From the NCBI GenBank assembly GCA_025201805.1, contig MU619282.1, positions 158,930 to 218,539 of the forward strand: 59,610 nucleotides of DNA, written 5' to 3'. The notes under the pieces were generated by a model, which was not told the DNA's origin, searched no databases, and saw only the letters and a program-made list of their open reading frames with translations. Positions 21,205 through 33,273 of this stretch are shown here, one piece after another (positions within the stretch are counted from its first letter, which is position 1; the number at the start of each line of letters is the position of its first letter). The position numbers were made by a program, and so were the translations under genes. This DNA comes from Parasitella parasitica. Taxonomy: Eukaryota; Mucoromycota; Mucoromycetes; Mucorales; Mucoraceae.

Positions 21205-21445
21205 GAACTAATACTGTGCTTCCACTCCCACTTTCCCACTTTTGTGAAAATGCCGCCCACTTTTTTGACATTTGTGTGAGGCCAAATTGCCCAGAAAAAT
21301 GAGACTAATTTGGTAATATTGAAGGTTGCTACTGGAATGCAAAACACTATCAAAGAAAATCGTCGAATTTGAATGAAAAAACTGGATATGAGCTTGTTAG
21401 TGTCATGTAAATTTATATCGTTTTAAAAACCCCTACTTGAATGAT

Positions 21446-22309
21446 TGACAAAATATGTATTAGTCTCGATAAAATGATCAAACACAGTTCTATATTTACC
21501 GTCTCGAAGCCCATTCCATCAGAGGCAGACATCATAATCAAAATATGGGCAGATCTATTTGAGGTTCTTTTCTTTAATACTGGAATCCATATTCGATGGT
21601 AAGTTTTACATAAAGTTTATTTCTATGAATAAAATTGACTTACATTATTAGGAATAGGGGGGAGAAAGGTTTAACCAGTGATGATGCTGATCACGTATTT
21701 TTGAAGTTGGACGCAAAACTTGTCTTAGTATATGATGATACAGAATATCCAGTTTCTTGTGTTGAATTTGCTCCATATTCTGGTCAAAAAAAAAATCAAA
21801 ATGGACAGGAGTAAATTATTAGTTGAAGCCAAAACAATTTACAACCAAGTAATGGGTGTGGACATTAGTGAGGAAAACAAGGATTTGTTGAGAATCACCA
21901 ACATCCAAATTATGGGTAAAATTGGAATCTATTCCTCACTCTATTACATGACTAAATCATTAACATGTCATTATTTCAGGTCTAGAAGCAGATGTTCTGT
22001 CTCTAAACACTGCTGGTGATCACTTATACATTGCTAGTTCGATTGAATCATATATACTACCATCAACCGCTTCCCAATTTAAAACACGAAGCAAGCCTAT
22101 CATTGGCAGCCTATTTGATTTTAAGGTTGAAAAAAGAAAAGAAACGAAAATAGTAACCTAATACTAATATATTTAACTTTTAGCATTATACCTTGAATAC
22201 TGCAGATACTATAAAACAGGGACTCAATGATAAAAAAAATAAGAAACAAAAGCATGAAAAAAGTCGTAGTCTCTTTCAATCTTCTTTAAAATCAGAAGAA
22301 GCGTTTTGA
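21446..22309 (+). pseudogene. PD-(D/E)XK-like family member with a homopolymer frameshift
   Basis: Exons begin before 21446 and run to the GT at about 21601, then resume near 21653. One reads LFEVLFFNTGIHIRW, then, across an intron at the same place as in the 14150 gene (after RW), SDDADHVFLKLDAKLVLV and YPVSCVEFAP. A run of ten A bases (21786-21795) puts the rest in another frame: DRSKLLVEAKTIYNQ, ITNIQIMG, an intron, LEADVLSLNTAGDHLYIASS, a further intron, and a lysine-rich end (tga at 22307-22309). The position usually holding Lys in the E-x-K motif is Ala here. It may be a pseudogene, or the A run may be miscounted. No start codon is certain. Confidence 0.5.
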
Positions 22310-24794
22310 CAACCTTGTTAGACTCCATTAGGCTATTGACAGCTGTACTATTCTGTGCACTACTTTAAAAAGAATTGCTACTGTTATCAATGGATTCTTC
22401 AAACCCACTACTAGTTAAGGATGGCAGTGTTCGTGACATCTAAAATTGGTTTGTTCGGCTTAATGGAATTGTTGTCACTACTTGATTCTCTCTTTTTACT
22501 TTTTTTTTTGACATAATACTTGATTAATCAGGATAATTAAAATGATAAAAAGGTAAAGAAGACAAAGTTTGATCCTCGAAAATCAATCTGGGCTATTTAA
22601 AAGGGCATCCCCCTGAAAAAACTATCACAAGTAGCTGGTCGAATCGTGCACAAATTAGATTTATTTCAGCAACCAAAAAGCTGGGTTCACTGGTCTGAAC
22701 TTGCGAAGCGTATTTCAGATACCAGCAGTGGGCCCCCAAAACCACCAAGAAGATCTCCATGGTAATTAAAACTCAGAACTGCTGGTTTTTGCGTTTTTGA
22801 ACGAAAGTTACAACTTTAGGAAACCATAGTTAGTTTGATTCAGAACATAAATAAATATTGCTGCATTCATTAAGATTTCATGCTTCTTGGTTATCGAATG
22901 ATGGTCTTTACAAATGTATAACATGCGTTACCAGCCCACGCTCCGATTTTGAAAAGTAATTTTCGTGATGGCAAGGAAGAAGGTTGTCTAGGACCTTCTA
23001 TCAGTTCGAAAGCTACTAAAATTTAGATGAACTCGTTCTAATGTAGTATCAAAAGATAGGTAAAACACTGGAGAGTCTACTGATGCCATTTTCGCATCAT
23101 TTGAAATTAATTTAGTTTATTTTTATATCTTCTTTTGATGTCTGATGCGTATGGAATAATGCAAAAGTTAATGGTAATATTTGTTTATTATTTTATACAG
23201 CAGAGTGTCATTTTAACAAAAAGCATAAATCAATTTGACAGATATTACTTCATCTGTATCACACGATAGCTTAATAGAGTCAAGTGATTATGTAGCCTTT
23301 TCATCCTATGCCACCTTTCTTTAGCTATACGCCTCAATCTATGCCACCCTCCTTAAACTATATGCCTCAATATGTGCCATCTTCTTTTTAACCTACGCCT
23401 TAATCCATGCCAAAATTCAATTATATGTCACAATCTCAACATATGCCACCACTTACAACTCAAAATTTGCAATCAAGTTCATCTGGCTCAGCTGACAGCA
23501 ATATAAGAGCAAGAAGAACCTGCCAAAATTGTTGAATGCAAGATTGTCCTGGCGCTTCGCCTAGAAAATTTTATGTCAACACATTATATGAATAAACTTA
23601 GTAGTAATTATGTTTTCTTGAGTCATATAAAACGAAAAGCTCAATTGGCAGGTGGTAGATCAAAGAAGATCAGAGTAGATTAGGACAAAGCTCTTAAAAT
23701 TGACATATTTGATCACTTCAGGATGATTGCAAAGCTTCGATACTAAGGTGCAATAAAATCTAGTAGCCGTTTATTTTGATGCAAATTGAAGCTTTCTTCA
23801 TAATGACAACGTTTTAAGTAGTGAGCGAATAGGCTTGCTTTTCGTAAATCATGCGAAAGAGGAGAATTTATTGTAAATTTCTCAATTTCTGCAAGGGTTT
23901 GATTCAAAGTAATTCAAAATGCTTCAGGAGATGTCTATTGGCGAGTGTACCTCAAACAAGTGAAAAAATTCATGAGGAAAGCTAGAGGCTCTACTTATTA
24001 AAAAATTAATTCTGAACTCTAGATATGGTTAGAGCCATATAGAGGAGTCCTCAAGTAGATTGCAGTCCTCATTAAAACAAACTGGCTTTATAGGCTTCAC
24101 TACAAGGCCGGCCTTACAAGAAGCTTGTAGAACATTCACCTCTGCAAAAAAAAAAAAAAATGAACAACCAAGACTCACCGAGCTTAATAGATGCATCTTT
24201 TGATGTAAATGAAAACAGCGTATACCAAGGGAGAATATAAGGGTAGTAACTAAGAAAAGCCACGTGTGGTGTTCAAATCAAACCTTTTTTCCCAAATGAA
24301 CCGCCCCCAAGCTCTCAATTCCACGAACGGTAGTGGCATCTTATTTGAAAAACTCAATGAAGTAGATAGACATGACAAATTGAAATCCGGCGTAATCGAC
24401 AACGCTGAAGAAAGGCAGAACGAAAAATGCCAATGAGGCGACAACAAAAGGATAGAGTGACAAGAAAGTTGAGGCCAAGAAGCGCTATCGACATTTAATT
24501 GCCTAAAAGGCCAAATCAGCACCCTCGCTACATCTGTCTCTCATCGCAAGCCCGCTAGCATGATCTTATTCATTGGACACAAGCCTAAAGTCAAATGTTT
24601 CAATATTAAAACGAACAATCAAGCGCAAAGTGCTAATACAAACAGCAGTGTGATGTAGTTTTCATTTTTAGATATTCTGGTAGTGATATATGTTTTTACT
24701 TATTGATGAACATTGCTGTGGTGGTGAGATGATTGTTTTCTATTTACATTTGTAATATACAACTTTTACTAGTACATACGTGCATGTCTATTGT
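22310..24794. other. Decayed region between the mobile cluster and ILV1
   Basis: No intact gene. Two scraps look formerly coding. About 22640-22760 (+) reads RIVHKLDLFQQPKSWVHW. About 23290-23580 (+) is a Met/Pro/Tyr-rich repeat (PMPPFFSYTPQSMPPS) followed by a Cys pattern RTCQNC-stop-MQDCPGAS, like a small zinc knuckle. Both have stops. Around 24300-24390 (+) a scrap reads KLNEVDRHDKLKSG. The ORF 24250-24522 (-) is antisense to it and is not credited. Confidence 0.4.
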
Positions 24795-26569
24795 CTAACA
24801 CAAGAATGATTTATACACCACATTATCAGTCTCTTCTATGTGTTGATAACCAAGTTTGACCAGTCGGGCCAAATATGCATCAAAGTCGGTGGAATCTTCA
24901 GGAGGTACCTGGACGCCCAAAAACACTTTACCCATGTCATCACCATGATTACGATAATGAAACAATGATACGTTCCAAGTAGGATCTAGTCCTTCCAGGA
25001 ATCGGATCAATGCGCCAGGACGCTCAGGGAATATAAATCGGAACACACGTTCATTGACAGGTCTACTGCCACCCACCATGTAGCGAGCGTGGCATTTAGC
25101 CAACTCGTTATCACTGACATCAATGCCCCGGAAGCCTTCCTTATGCCAGCCTTCCAAAATCTCCTTGACTTCGCTATCCAAATCTTTGACCTTGAATGAT
25201 ATGTAAATTTGAGCCTCATCAGGATCTGAGTAACGATAAGAAAACTCGGTGACAGCTCGGGGTTCCACCTGGTAGATCATTTTCATAAAACTTCCTGGTC
25301 TCTCGGGAATTATAACTGTGCAGAAAGCCTCTGTCTTTTCACCCAATTCGGCTCTTTCAGCAATAAATCGAAGACGATCAAAATTGACATTAGCACCGGA
25401 AACAATGGCGATGTGGACCTCGTCTTTAGTTTCGGGATGCAGGTGAAGATATTTTTTGATAGCCGCTAGCGAAAGAGCGCCAGTAGGTTCACAGACCGAG
25501 CGAGTATCTGTTGTAATTTGAGAGAGTTCGAGTCAAAACTAGCAAAATTGGAAAATTCCATTTCGACATACCTTCAAATACATCCTTGATAGCAGCGCAT
25601 ACTTCATCACTGTTTACAAGCACAACGTCATCAATGAGGCTAGTTACGAGTCGATAGGTCTCCTCTCCAACCAGACGAACAGCAGCGCCATCAGCAAACA
25701 AGCCCACCTCCTTGAGTAACACACGATCTCCTGCTTTTAAGCTTTGATTCATGGCACAAGCATCATGTGTCTCAACACCAATGATTTTAATATGAGGAGC
25801 GATGCGTTTCACATAGCTGCCAACACCAGCAACCAAACCTCCTCCCCCGATGGGGATGAAAATCGTAGAGATTTTGCTCAGATCATGCTGTCTCAGGATT
25901 TCCATACCAATGGTGCCTTGACCAGCAATGACATAGGGATCATCAAAGGGCGGAATATCCAAGAGTCCCTCCTCGGCTGTCAATCTAGCGCACTCTTTCT
26001 TGGCCTCATCAAAATCGTTGCCGTGCAAAACGACTTCAGCACCGAGTCTTGCCACATTGCGCCACTGGAAAATGTAAAGCGAATAAGATTTCGTGGTGTG
26101 CAATATTCTACTCGACTTACCTTGATCGCAGGAGTGGGTACAGGCATGACAATCTTGGCCTTAATACCCAGCTTTTGGGCCGAGATGGCGACACCTTGAG
26201 CATGATTACCTACCGACTATAGTGTGAGTTTCCTTTGCACTTTGGCTCGAGTTTTTTAAAACTATATATATATTTACCAGCAGAGCAAGCAATAACGCCC
26301 CTCTTTTTTTCCTCGTCAGTCAAATGAGCCAAACGGTTGTAGGCACCACGAATCTTGAAGGAAAAGACAGGGTGCAGATCCTCGCGCTTGAGGTAGATTT
26401 TGGAGCCAAGTTTTGCATTGAGGTTGACAGCTTCTTGGAGTGGAGTTTCTTTGACAATGTCATAGACACGAGCTGTCAAAATCATGCGTAAATAGTCGGG
26501 ATGCTCAGGAGCATGAGGTTGATTTTGCGTGCTGGCAGGGCCAGAAGGGGGACGAGTCGAGTTTTCCAT
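24795..26569 (-). CDS. ILV1: Threonine deaminase (threonine ammonia-lyase), biosynthetic
   Basis: Spliced as 26569-26278, 26209-26121, 26064-25572 and 25507-24795, giving 528 residues. All introns are GT..AG and in phase. The enzyme makes 2-oxobutanoate from threonine, the first step to isoleucine, normally in mitochondria. The PLP-binding Lys is in [13 protein letters not shown] (about residue 72), SAGNHAQG is rebuilt across the first intron, and the phosphate-binding GGGGLVAG is near residue 200. The last exon has two ACT-like regulatory modules ([19 protein letters not shown] and [17 protein letters not shown]), as in the isoleucine-inhibited form. The N-terminus ([14 protein letters not shown]) is not a clear mitochondrial presequence, so a different first exon or a cytosolic form is possible. 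Confidence 0.95.
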
Positions 26570-26832
26570 CTATGAGGACAGAGCGAACGAAAGAAAAGGA
26601 CGCTGGTTCTCTTTTTTCCATCTTGTTCTTTTATGTAAAAACTGCGTTTTGAATCATCCAAAGTAATTGGCTGCATCGTTTGTATTCTTTATTCCAAATG
26701 ACTCAGTAAAATCCAGTTACTTTTATTGGTTACAGATGTTTAAAAGGAATGGAAGGTATATATGTGTTGTATGTATAATTTTTAGGTGTTATGAGTCAAT
26801 CATTTTATACAGTTTTGTATTATTATCATAGG

Positions 26833-28005
26833 CTATGCAGTGACCTGAGGCTTCAAAGTATTAGCAGGCTTAGTCTTGCGTTTCCATTCTACTACAACGG
26901 GCGATGCATCAGGCCTCTGGATTTTAGGTGCAGCAGCAATTGACTCAATCATATTGTTGCTCGATGCCGCGCTGTTGAGGTGGATTTCAAATCTACCCTT
27001 TTTGATGTATGTGTCTTGGTTTAGAGCCATGTTGTATTGGCTGTTGCGTTTAAGTTCGTGTAAAATTGGCGGTGGTTCTATGCTTGTGCTAATGAATGTG
27101 TTTGTTTTCTGTATGAGTTCTTGTGATAGTGGCGGCAGTGGTGGGCTTTCGCCAGGTCGTTGCCAGAAATCCTGGTCCCAGATTTGCGGGTCTTGCTCCA
27201 CCATACTAGAATACTCGGCTGCATCTTTATCTAGGTCTTGGTCGTCGTCCATCAGGATTTCGCTCTTGTTGTATATGCTGGTGTTTGTTCTGCACGGCGT
27301 GATGACTAGCGAGGGTATGTCGTTCTCTTCATCGCCACAAAATGCGCATATCTTCTTTTTCAAGAGCGAGCCTTCGCTGTCGTTTTCAAAATCATGGTCG
27401 TCATCTTCAGATAGAATTCTAATACCTGCGATGTCTGCAAATTCTTTGGCGGTCAAGTCTTCTGAATTCACAGTAATGTTGGACGCAGATATACAGGAAA
27501 CATGTGAGTAGTGTCGAACGTGGTGTGCTTTTTTCCTCCTTGTTGTCGTGATGGCGGACTGCGTGCTCTGCGTGTGTCTGTGATGGTATCTTTGTTGATG
27601 CGGTTTTGTGTTGAACAATGAGGCATTGGGTGATTTGTGTTTCATCAGAATGCCAGTGCTTCCTTGTGTCGTTTTGGGCGACGGTGACACATGCTCGTCA
27701 TGTAGTGTACTTGCATTGTTTGTCTTTTTTTGCTGGTTGTATCTGTGTTGCTCAAACCATGCATCATTAGCGAATGGATGCTGCTGGTCATCCTGCTCAT
27801 CTGAGGGCCGAAAATAATCGATTATTGCGCTGAGAGACGATCGCCGATTGACATTTTCCACAGTGCTAAACGGCTTTCTTTTTTTATTGCTGTAAAACGA
27901 ATTAGCGAGCCTGCTGAAGATTGCATTCAGCTTGGATTCTTTTTTAGCTGAAGCACTTGCAGAACGATCTCTCTTTAGCGAAAGAGCAGAAAACGAATTT
28001 GTCAT
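26833..28005 (-). CDS. Disordered protein of unknown function with a GRFEI motif
   Basis: About 390 residues in one exon. I start at the ATG at 28003-28005 (MTNSFSALSLKRDRSAS). An ATG 18 codons upstream gives a hydrophobic leader that is probably UTR. Basic and Ser-rich at the N-terminus (SNKKRKPFSTVE), then Gln/His-rich, then an acidic block (ILSEDDDHDFENDSE) next to KKKICAFCGDEEND. The C-terminal part has QIWDQDFWQRPGESPPLPP and KKGRFEIHLNS. RFEI fits the RFx[V/I] docking motif read by OSR1/SPAK-type kinases, and the kinase gene at 45085 carries the same kind of motif. No catalytic domain is seen. It is probably a signalling or scaffold protein, but that is a guess. Confidence 0.7.
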   Translation of the reverse strand: MTNSFSALSLKRDRSASASAKKESKLNAIFSRLANSFYSNKKRKPFSTVENVNRRSSLSAIIDYFRPSDEQDDQQHPFANDAWFEQHRYNQQKKTNNASTLHDEHVSPSPKTTQGSTGILMKHKSPNASLFNTKPHQQRYHHRHTQSTQSAITTTRRKKAHHVRHYSHVSCISASNITVNSEDLTAKEFADIAGIRILSEDDDHDFENDSEGSLLKKKICAFCGDEENDIPSLVITPCRTNTSIYNKSEILMDDDQDLDKDAAEYSSMVEQDPQIWDQDFWQRPGESPPLPPLSQELIQKTNTFISTSIEPPPILHELKRNSQYNMALNQDTYIKKGRFEIHLNSAASSNNMIESIAAAPKIQRPDASPVVVEWKRKTKPANTLKPQVTA

Positions 28006-30103
28006 GAAAGGAAATGAGTGGAGAGTGAGGACGAGAGATGAATGGAGGAAAGTAAACAAAAAAAAAAAAGAAGCGAAAAGCTGAAAAAGGAGAGAGATAC
28101 ACTGCCTTTTTATATAAGGAGAAGAAGAGGAGAAAAGGATGCGATAAAGAATATGCAGAAAAAGACTATTTTACAAGACAAAAACATCCAACATGTTTGT
28201 TATTTATTGACAATGATGATAAAATTAGCTTGACTGCTGGGGATATATACAGGCGTTTGCACCTGTATTTATAACACACACTGTAAGAAGATGTATCACG
28301 TTTGCACAAGCTCCCAGCAGAGACAATTGCCGCATGATAGCATCTTTTAATCATAAACCTGGGCTTTCATACCTTGTCTATTTTAGTGAGTTATTCATGC
28401 AACTCGTTTTTTTGTATTGTGTATATATGGATACTATAAGGGGATCAGATAATAAAGGGGGAAAATAGTCCATAATAATCATACGAAATGATGGATCAGC
28501 AATAAAAGGAAATAATTTCATATAGAAACAACAATTATTATGCATTTCGATAAAGAAATCAAAAGGGAAAGGTCTAGGTCTATGTGGGTTTAATCAACAT
28601 GTCAGAATGAGACCCTTTCCCTTCATGGCTAATGGATGCTTGACCCCCTTTTATGTTATACAGTATAACGTGCTCTTTATTGTATTTTATTCTTTTTTTA
28701 TCTATCATGTAGCATAAATAAATAACACTTATGCATGTAAAATGCTTCCAATTACTAGATCTAGCCATCATCGTGCTTATACGTCAAGGTAATCATACTG
28801 TAACGGTATACGTTATCCTTGATCAATCACATGTAAGGATAAAAAGACCATTACATGTATATTGCCATTACTACTGTTGCTGCCGTCTGTTGGTTAAACG
28901 GACACACAAGAACTTTATCTCCCAGAGCAAACTTGAATATCTGTAAATTATCAGATTCTCCTCATTGTGTCATTTAGAATAATACACGCTCTCATCGTCT
29001 AATAGAATTTGAGGAGACATTATCGTCTATATTATGATTTAATATAATAGTCAGAGCCTATATATTTGTGTATAAAAATATCAGTTGTTATACATACATC
29101 GGAATCTTTTGCTTCCCTTACATTGCATTTCAAATTATACGCCCTAGAACCATGCAGATTTGTATAATACAGCTCGCATGTGAAATCAAGTAAACATGAC
29201 AGCAGCAAGATGATCTAAACTAATGAATGTCATCTGTTGTGCTCTCATTTTTTAACTTTGCTATATATACTTTCAGTTGCAATATTAAGATCTATTCTTG
29301 GAAATTCAAGTATTTACCATCATCTAACATTACCCGGTAAAACGCAAAGTTAGTTCCTTCTTTCAGACACACATATGTATGCATACCGGGCTTCCGCGAG
29401 ATAACACATTTGTGTATACCTGAGCAGCAATGAAAGCCATCCATTTTCATGCACTGTATCTGTATGTTCTAGGTTTCATCATCTTCATCCCTTCTGTTGA
29501 AAGTGCCGAAACCAAAAAAAAATGTAGTGTACGTCGCTACCTTTAAAATCAAAAGGACAAGGCACAGCACCGGTATGTATACGTTTTATGGCAAATACAT
29601 GGATTTTTTTTTTTTGTAAAAACCATTAGTTACAATGAAGGATCAAACAGCCACGTACAAGGTGGACTCATTATTTCATTTGAATTCTATATTTTACATT
29701 TATTGTTGAGCTGTATCTTTATTTTTTTTATTAACAATGACAGTATGTAGGAACGGTGTATAGCGGCTGCTATAACAATGAATATTTCATTAAACTAGAC
29801 CTAGTTGAAAATATACGGGGAAAGTCGTTAGCATATCAATGCTTGGCATTGTTTTATTTTATTTTTTTATTTATGTATTTGAAACCAGCACTGTATACCA
29901 ACGTTACATGACAAAGGCTCGTCTAGTTTACTGTTTCATCTAAAATTGTTGATTGATTGAACCCAGAAAAAAAAAAAAAATGCATCATATATATTTTGTA
30001 TAGGTAAAAGGAACAGAAAAAGAGAGTTTTTGTATGGAAATAATAAGGAAGAGAAATGCTGGAAAATTATAAAACTACATTACAGAGGTTATTTTGTTTG
30101 AAT
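28006..30103. other. Long intergenic region
   Basis: Contains the purine-rich leader of the 26833 gene (on its minus strand CT-rich), then AT-rich sequence. A 38-codon ORF at 29430-29546 (+) begins MKAIHFHALYLYVLGFIIFIP, which looks like a signal peptide, but the ORF ends shortly after KKKCSVRRYL, so a gene is doubtful. No tRNA or other RNA gene is evident. Confidence 0.4.
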
Positions 30104-31441
30104 TTATTTCTTGCTCTTGTGGTTGGGCGCACTGGGTTTTGTCACCTTGCCACCTTTACTGCGCTTGCCACCTTCAAAGCCAGGACGAGCCTTCTTGGCA
30201 GCGGGCTTGACCTTGATGCCTCTCTTCTTGTTCTTCTTTTCCTCGATCTTTGCTCGAATATTCTCTTCTCTCTTTTTGATCAACTTCTTTTCGTCATATT
30301 TGACCTTCTCAATACGCTTGTTCCACTCTTGACCACTCTTTGTCTTGAGCTTCTCCTGTCTCTTGATTGTCTTTTTTAGTAATTTAGCATCGTCCTTGGG
30401 TTTTTCACCGGTAGCCAAGGCAATAACTTTGTTCCACTCTTCTTTTTCAATCATTTCTTCTGCTTTGGACTTGTTTTCTTCCTTTAGTTTGTCAATCTTT
30501 TCTTTCTTTGCTTCGAGCATCTTTAATTGCGTCTTGGCATCAGAAGGCCCTTTCTTTTTCTTTTGATCCTTGGAGCCACCAACTGCAAGCTTACCAAAGA
30601 ACACATCGCCGTCCATCTTGATAGAATCGGCAGAGGGGCGAGTTTTGTCATGAGAGGCCTGCACGCAACACTACATTAACAACAAAGATGCTACAAAATA
30701 CTTGACACGCTACCTTTATATTGTCAAACTTGACGAGCTCTTCAGAAGCTGCTTTGCCGCCCTTCTCCTTCTGTGCCTTTATCGCCTTCTTCCTATCTTC
30801 TTTTTTTTTGTTTCTTGCCACCAATATGTCTTCGCGGCTTCTAGGGTTGGCAGTGTTTGCACCAGGAGCATTTCGCTTTTGACGCAGCTGGCTAATACGT
30901 TCATGGAGGCGATTACGAAGCTGAGCAATGTCACTCTTTTCCATTGGCTGAAGATTGACTAGTAAACATGTTAAAAAGCAATTCAACACTATCGCTCTTG
31001 TAACATCTTACCAGGCTCTTGCAGAGTTGTTGAGTCAGTAGTGACGGATTCGCTATCATCGAGCTCACTGAAAGTACCAGAGTCAACATCCATCTTTTCA
31101 GTTTCTTCCTGCTTATCGCCATCCTCGTTATCGTCATCCTCATCAGCAGATTCGGCATCGGATTGGTCTTGTGCAAGCTGCTTTGCTCTCTCTTCTTGGA
31201 CTTCTGTTATCGACTTGGCATTGCTAGGATCAAGTTTCGCTTTCTTTGCCTTCCTGGTGGCCTCTTTAATGGCTTGCTTGGGCGCCTTCTTACGTTTATT
31301 ATATTGAAATTTGCCGTTAGCTTCTTCAGCCTTGTCCATGACATAGAACTTTGCGGGTATAAGCTTCAATAAATCGTCGAAAATCTGGACATCGTGCATA
31401 AGACGTTCAGACAGAGTGTCAGCTATGTGATTCTGTACCAT
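30104..31441 (-). CDS. RRP14: SURF6 / Rrp14-like ribosome biogenesis protein
   Basis: Exons 31441-31012, 30958-30714 and 30658-30104 join in phase to 409 residues. Nucleolar protein of the SURF6/Rrp14 family, needed for assembly of the large (and partly small) ribosomal subunit. The N-terminal part starts MVQNHIADTLSERLMHDVQIF, with KFYVMDKAEEA and a basic KRKKAPKQAIKEATRKAKK patch. An acidic stretch follows (DEDDDNEDGDKQEE). The C-terminal SURF6 domain is very Lys-rich (EEWNKVIALATGEKPKDDAKLLKKTIKRQE, in pieces) with EWNKRIEKVKYDEKKL and ends in a K/P-rich tail. Both introns have consensus-like donors (GTAAGA, GTAGCG). No sign of damage. Confidence 0.92.
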
Positions 31442-33273
31442 TTTATTGATGGAATGAACTAAAAAAATTTGTGCAAAATGTTGGATGTCAATGATGAAAA
31501 AAAGTTTTGTGGCTGACTGTGGTCACAATTGTGACCATGATGCCTGTCTGTTTGAATCCATGGTGCATCCCGTTGCTTGGTTACATGCACTATCAGTCTT
31601 TGATGATCTGATGATTACAATTACAGACAAAACAGCATATACCGTGATAATGATTAAGTCATAAATCAGATTAAAAATAGCTCTTTGGATGGCAATGCTG
31701 TATGCTCGTTACTATTCTCAATTTACTACTCGATGCAATTAGCTCCTCCTCAGCATCAAAACAAAGCTTTTATAGAGGTATACAGCTGCTAGGAAACTTT
31801 TCAAAAGTGTATATAAACTCACAAAATCATGAAATTTACAATAAATTCTGCACAAAACTCAAGGTTATGAGCCATATTTGTACTCTGACATTGCCATCCG
31901 TCACTGTTAAGTAGCATAATCCCGCACAAATCAAGCATATTTCTGTTGAACCAAATGCTCGAACCGCGGTACCATGAGGCTCCTTCCATCGTTATCTAAT
32001 GCCACATGAACTAAACAAAATTGTAAAATAAAGCGCATATTTCTGAGCTGATTCTATTTATTGCTGTATTAAAGAGGCAAAAGAAATTCGCACAACACCC
32101 CGTTCGGTGAATTTGCGAATTCCAAGACAATTGGAAAAATATTGTGTATTCTGCAATGATCCATAATCTAGAATGATCTCGTAAAAAGTAGGCTTAGGTT
32201 TTCCAGATACCTTTTGAAATATCGTAGTATGATTTCTATGCACTGAGTAGTGGATCACAGAATCTCTAAAGCGAAACATTGGTAGCAGGTTGCAAGTGAA
32301 CGGAGTTTAATTCTTGAAAGTGCTTTTTTTTGCTCCACAATAAAGCGAAAATTTCAGTGTTCCAATACACAAAAACTCGCATATTAAGGGTGGTTGGTGT
32401 ATTAAGTGTTCCCCAATTAAAATTGAATTCTTCGTTTAATCATGTATTTTTTGACTAACTTTTGTAAGAAAATATGTTTGTAAGCTTGAAAAACTTAAAA
32501 CCGCTGTTTTTGGATAAAAAACACGTCTGAAGGAATAAAATAAAGTAGTAGTCATTAGAATTATTTATGAATAATTTGCGGCTACAAATTGCGGTATTAT
32601 ATGCCATTATAGCTATATTTTTCGTGGAGATATTCAACTTTAAAGACCAAATTTGGACATTTCGGAAAATCGAGGACCACCAAGTATAGGCCAAAACGGA
32701 AGTGGATCAAACCATTTCATTTGATCTCACTTTTCTCTGCCAAAAATTGGTATTTTTTTAAACTGTAAAATGGAATAGATAGGCGTCATTAAGGGTCATT
32801 AAATGAGACAGAAATATATGGCTTCACTCTATCCATTGATTTTTACGTTACAAAAAACATGAAAAAATACAGAAATTTTTTTTTCTTTGATACTCCAACA
32901 TGTTGTAGAGTATTCAAAAAAAAGCTTTTTTCATTACAGCTAAACAGCTGTAGCTTGCTTTCTTGTTAAGATATTACTCTTCAAAGTTGGAAATTTTGCA
33001 GTGTAAATAAAACTCAGCAAAAACTAACAAAGTGCTTGTAAGAAGCAATGTATTGAAAGTCAATTCCTATAGATATCTGTATCCTACGTGTATACGCTTG
33101 AATGTAGTGGCTGTTACAAATTGGAACTCATAGAAATATATGCATACAATGCAAACGCAATCCAGCTTCCTTATTTTACAATACAACTTGTTCGAATATT
33201 AAAAACAAATGAGAAAACAGGATGTGTCGCATACGGTATTATTAGGAAAAACAAGGGGGTTATGTTTATAGGG
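31442..33273. other. Intergenic, with a dispersed motif
   Basis: No gene is recognised. At about 32355-32420 CAATACACAAAAACTCGC is followed by TTGGTGTATTAAGTG, matching a stretch near 6105-6155. Short minus-strand ORFs at 32058 and 32455 have no recognisable domains. Confidence 0.4.

Noticed and set aside
24250-24522. Minus-strand ORF upstream of ILV1
   Set aside because: No domain, and the opposite strand reads more like decayed coding sequence.
26876-27511. Long plus-strand ORF
   Set aside because: Antisense to the disordered protein gene at 26833-28005; Ser-rich composition follows from the other strand.
29430-29546. Small secreted peptide gene
   Set aside because: Signal-peptide-like start but the frame ends within about 15 codons of the likely cleavage point and no in-phase exon was found.
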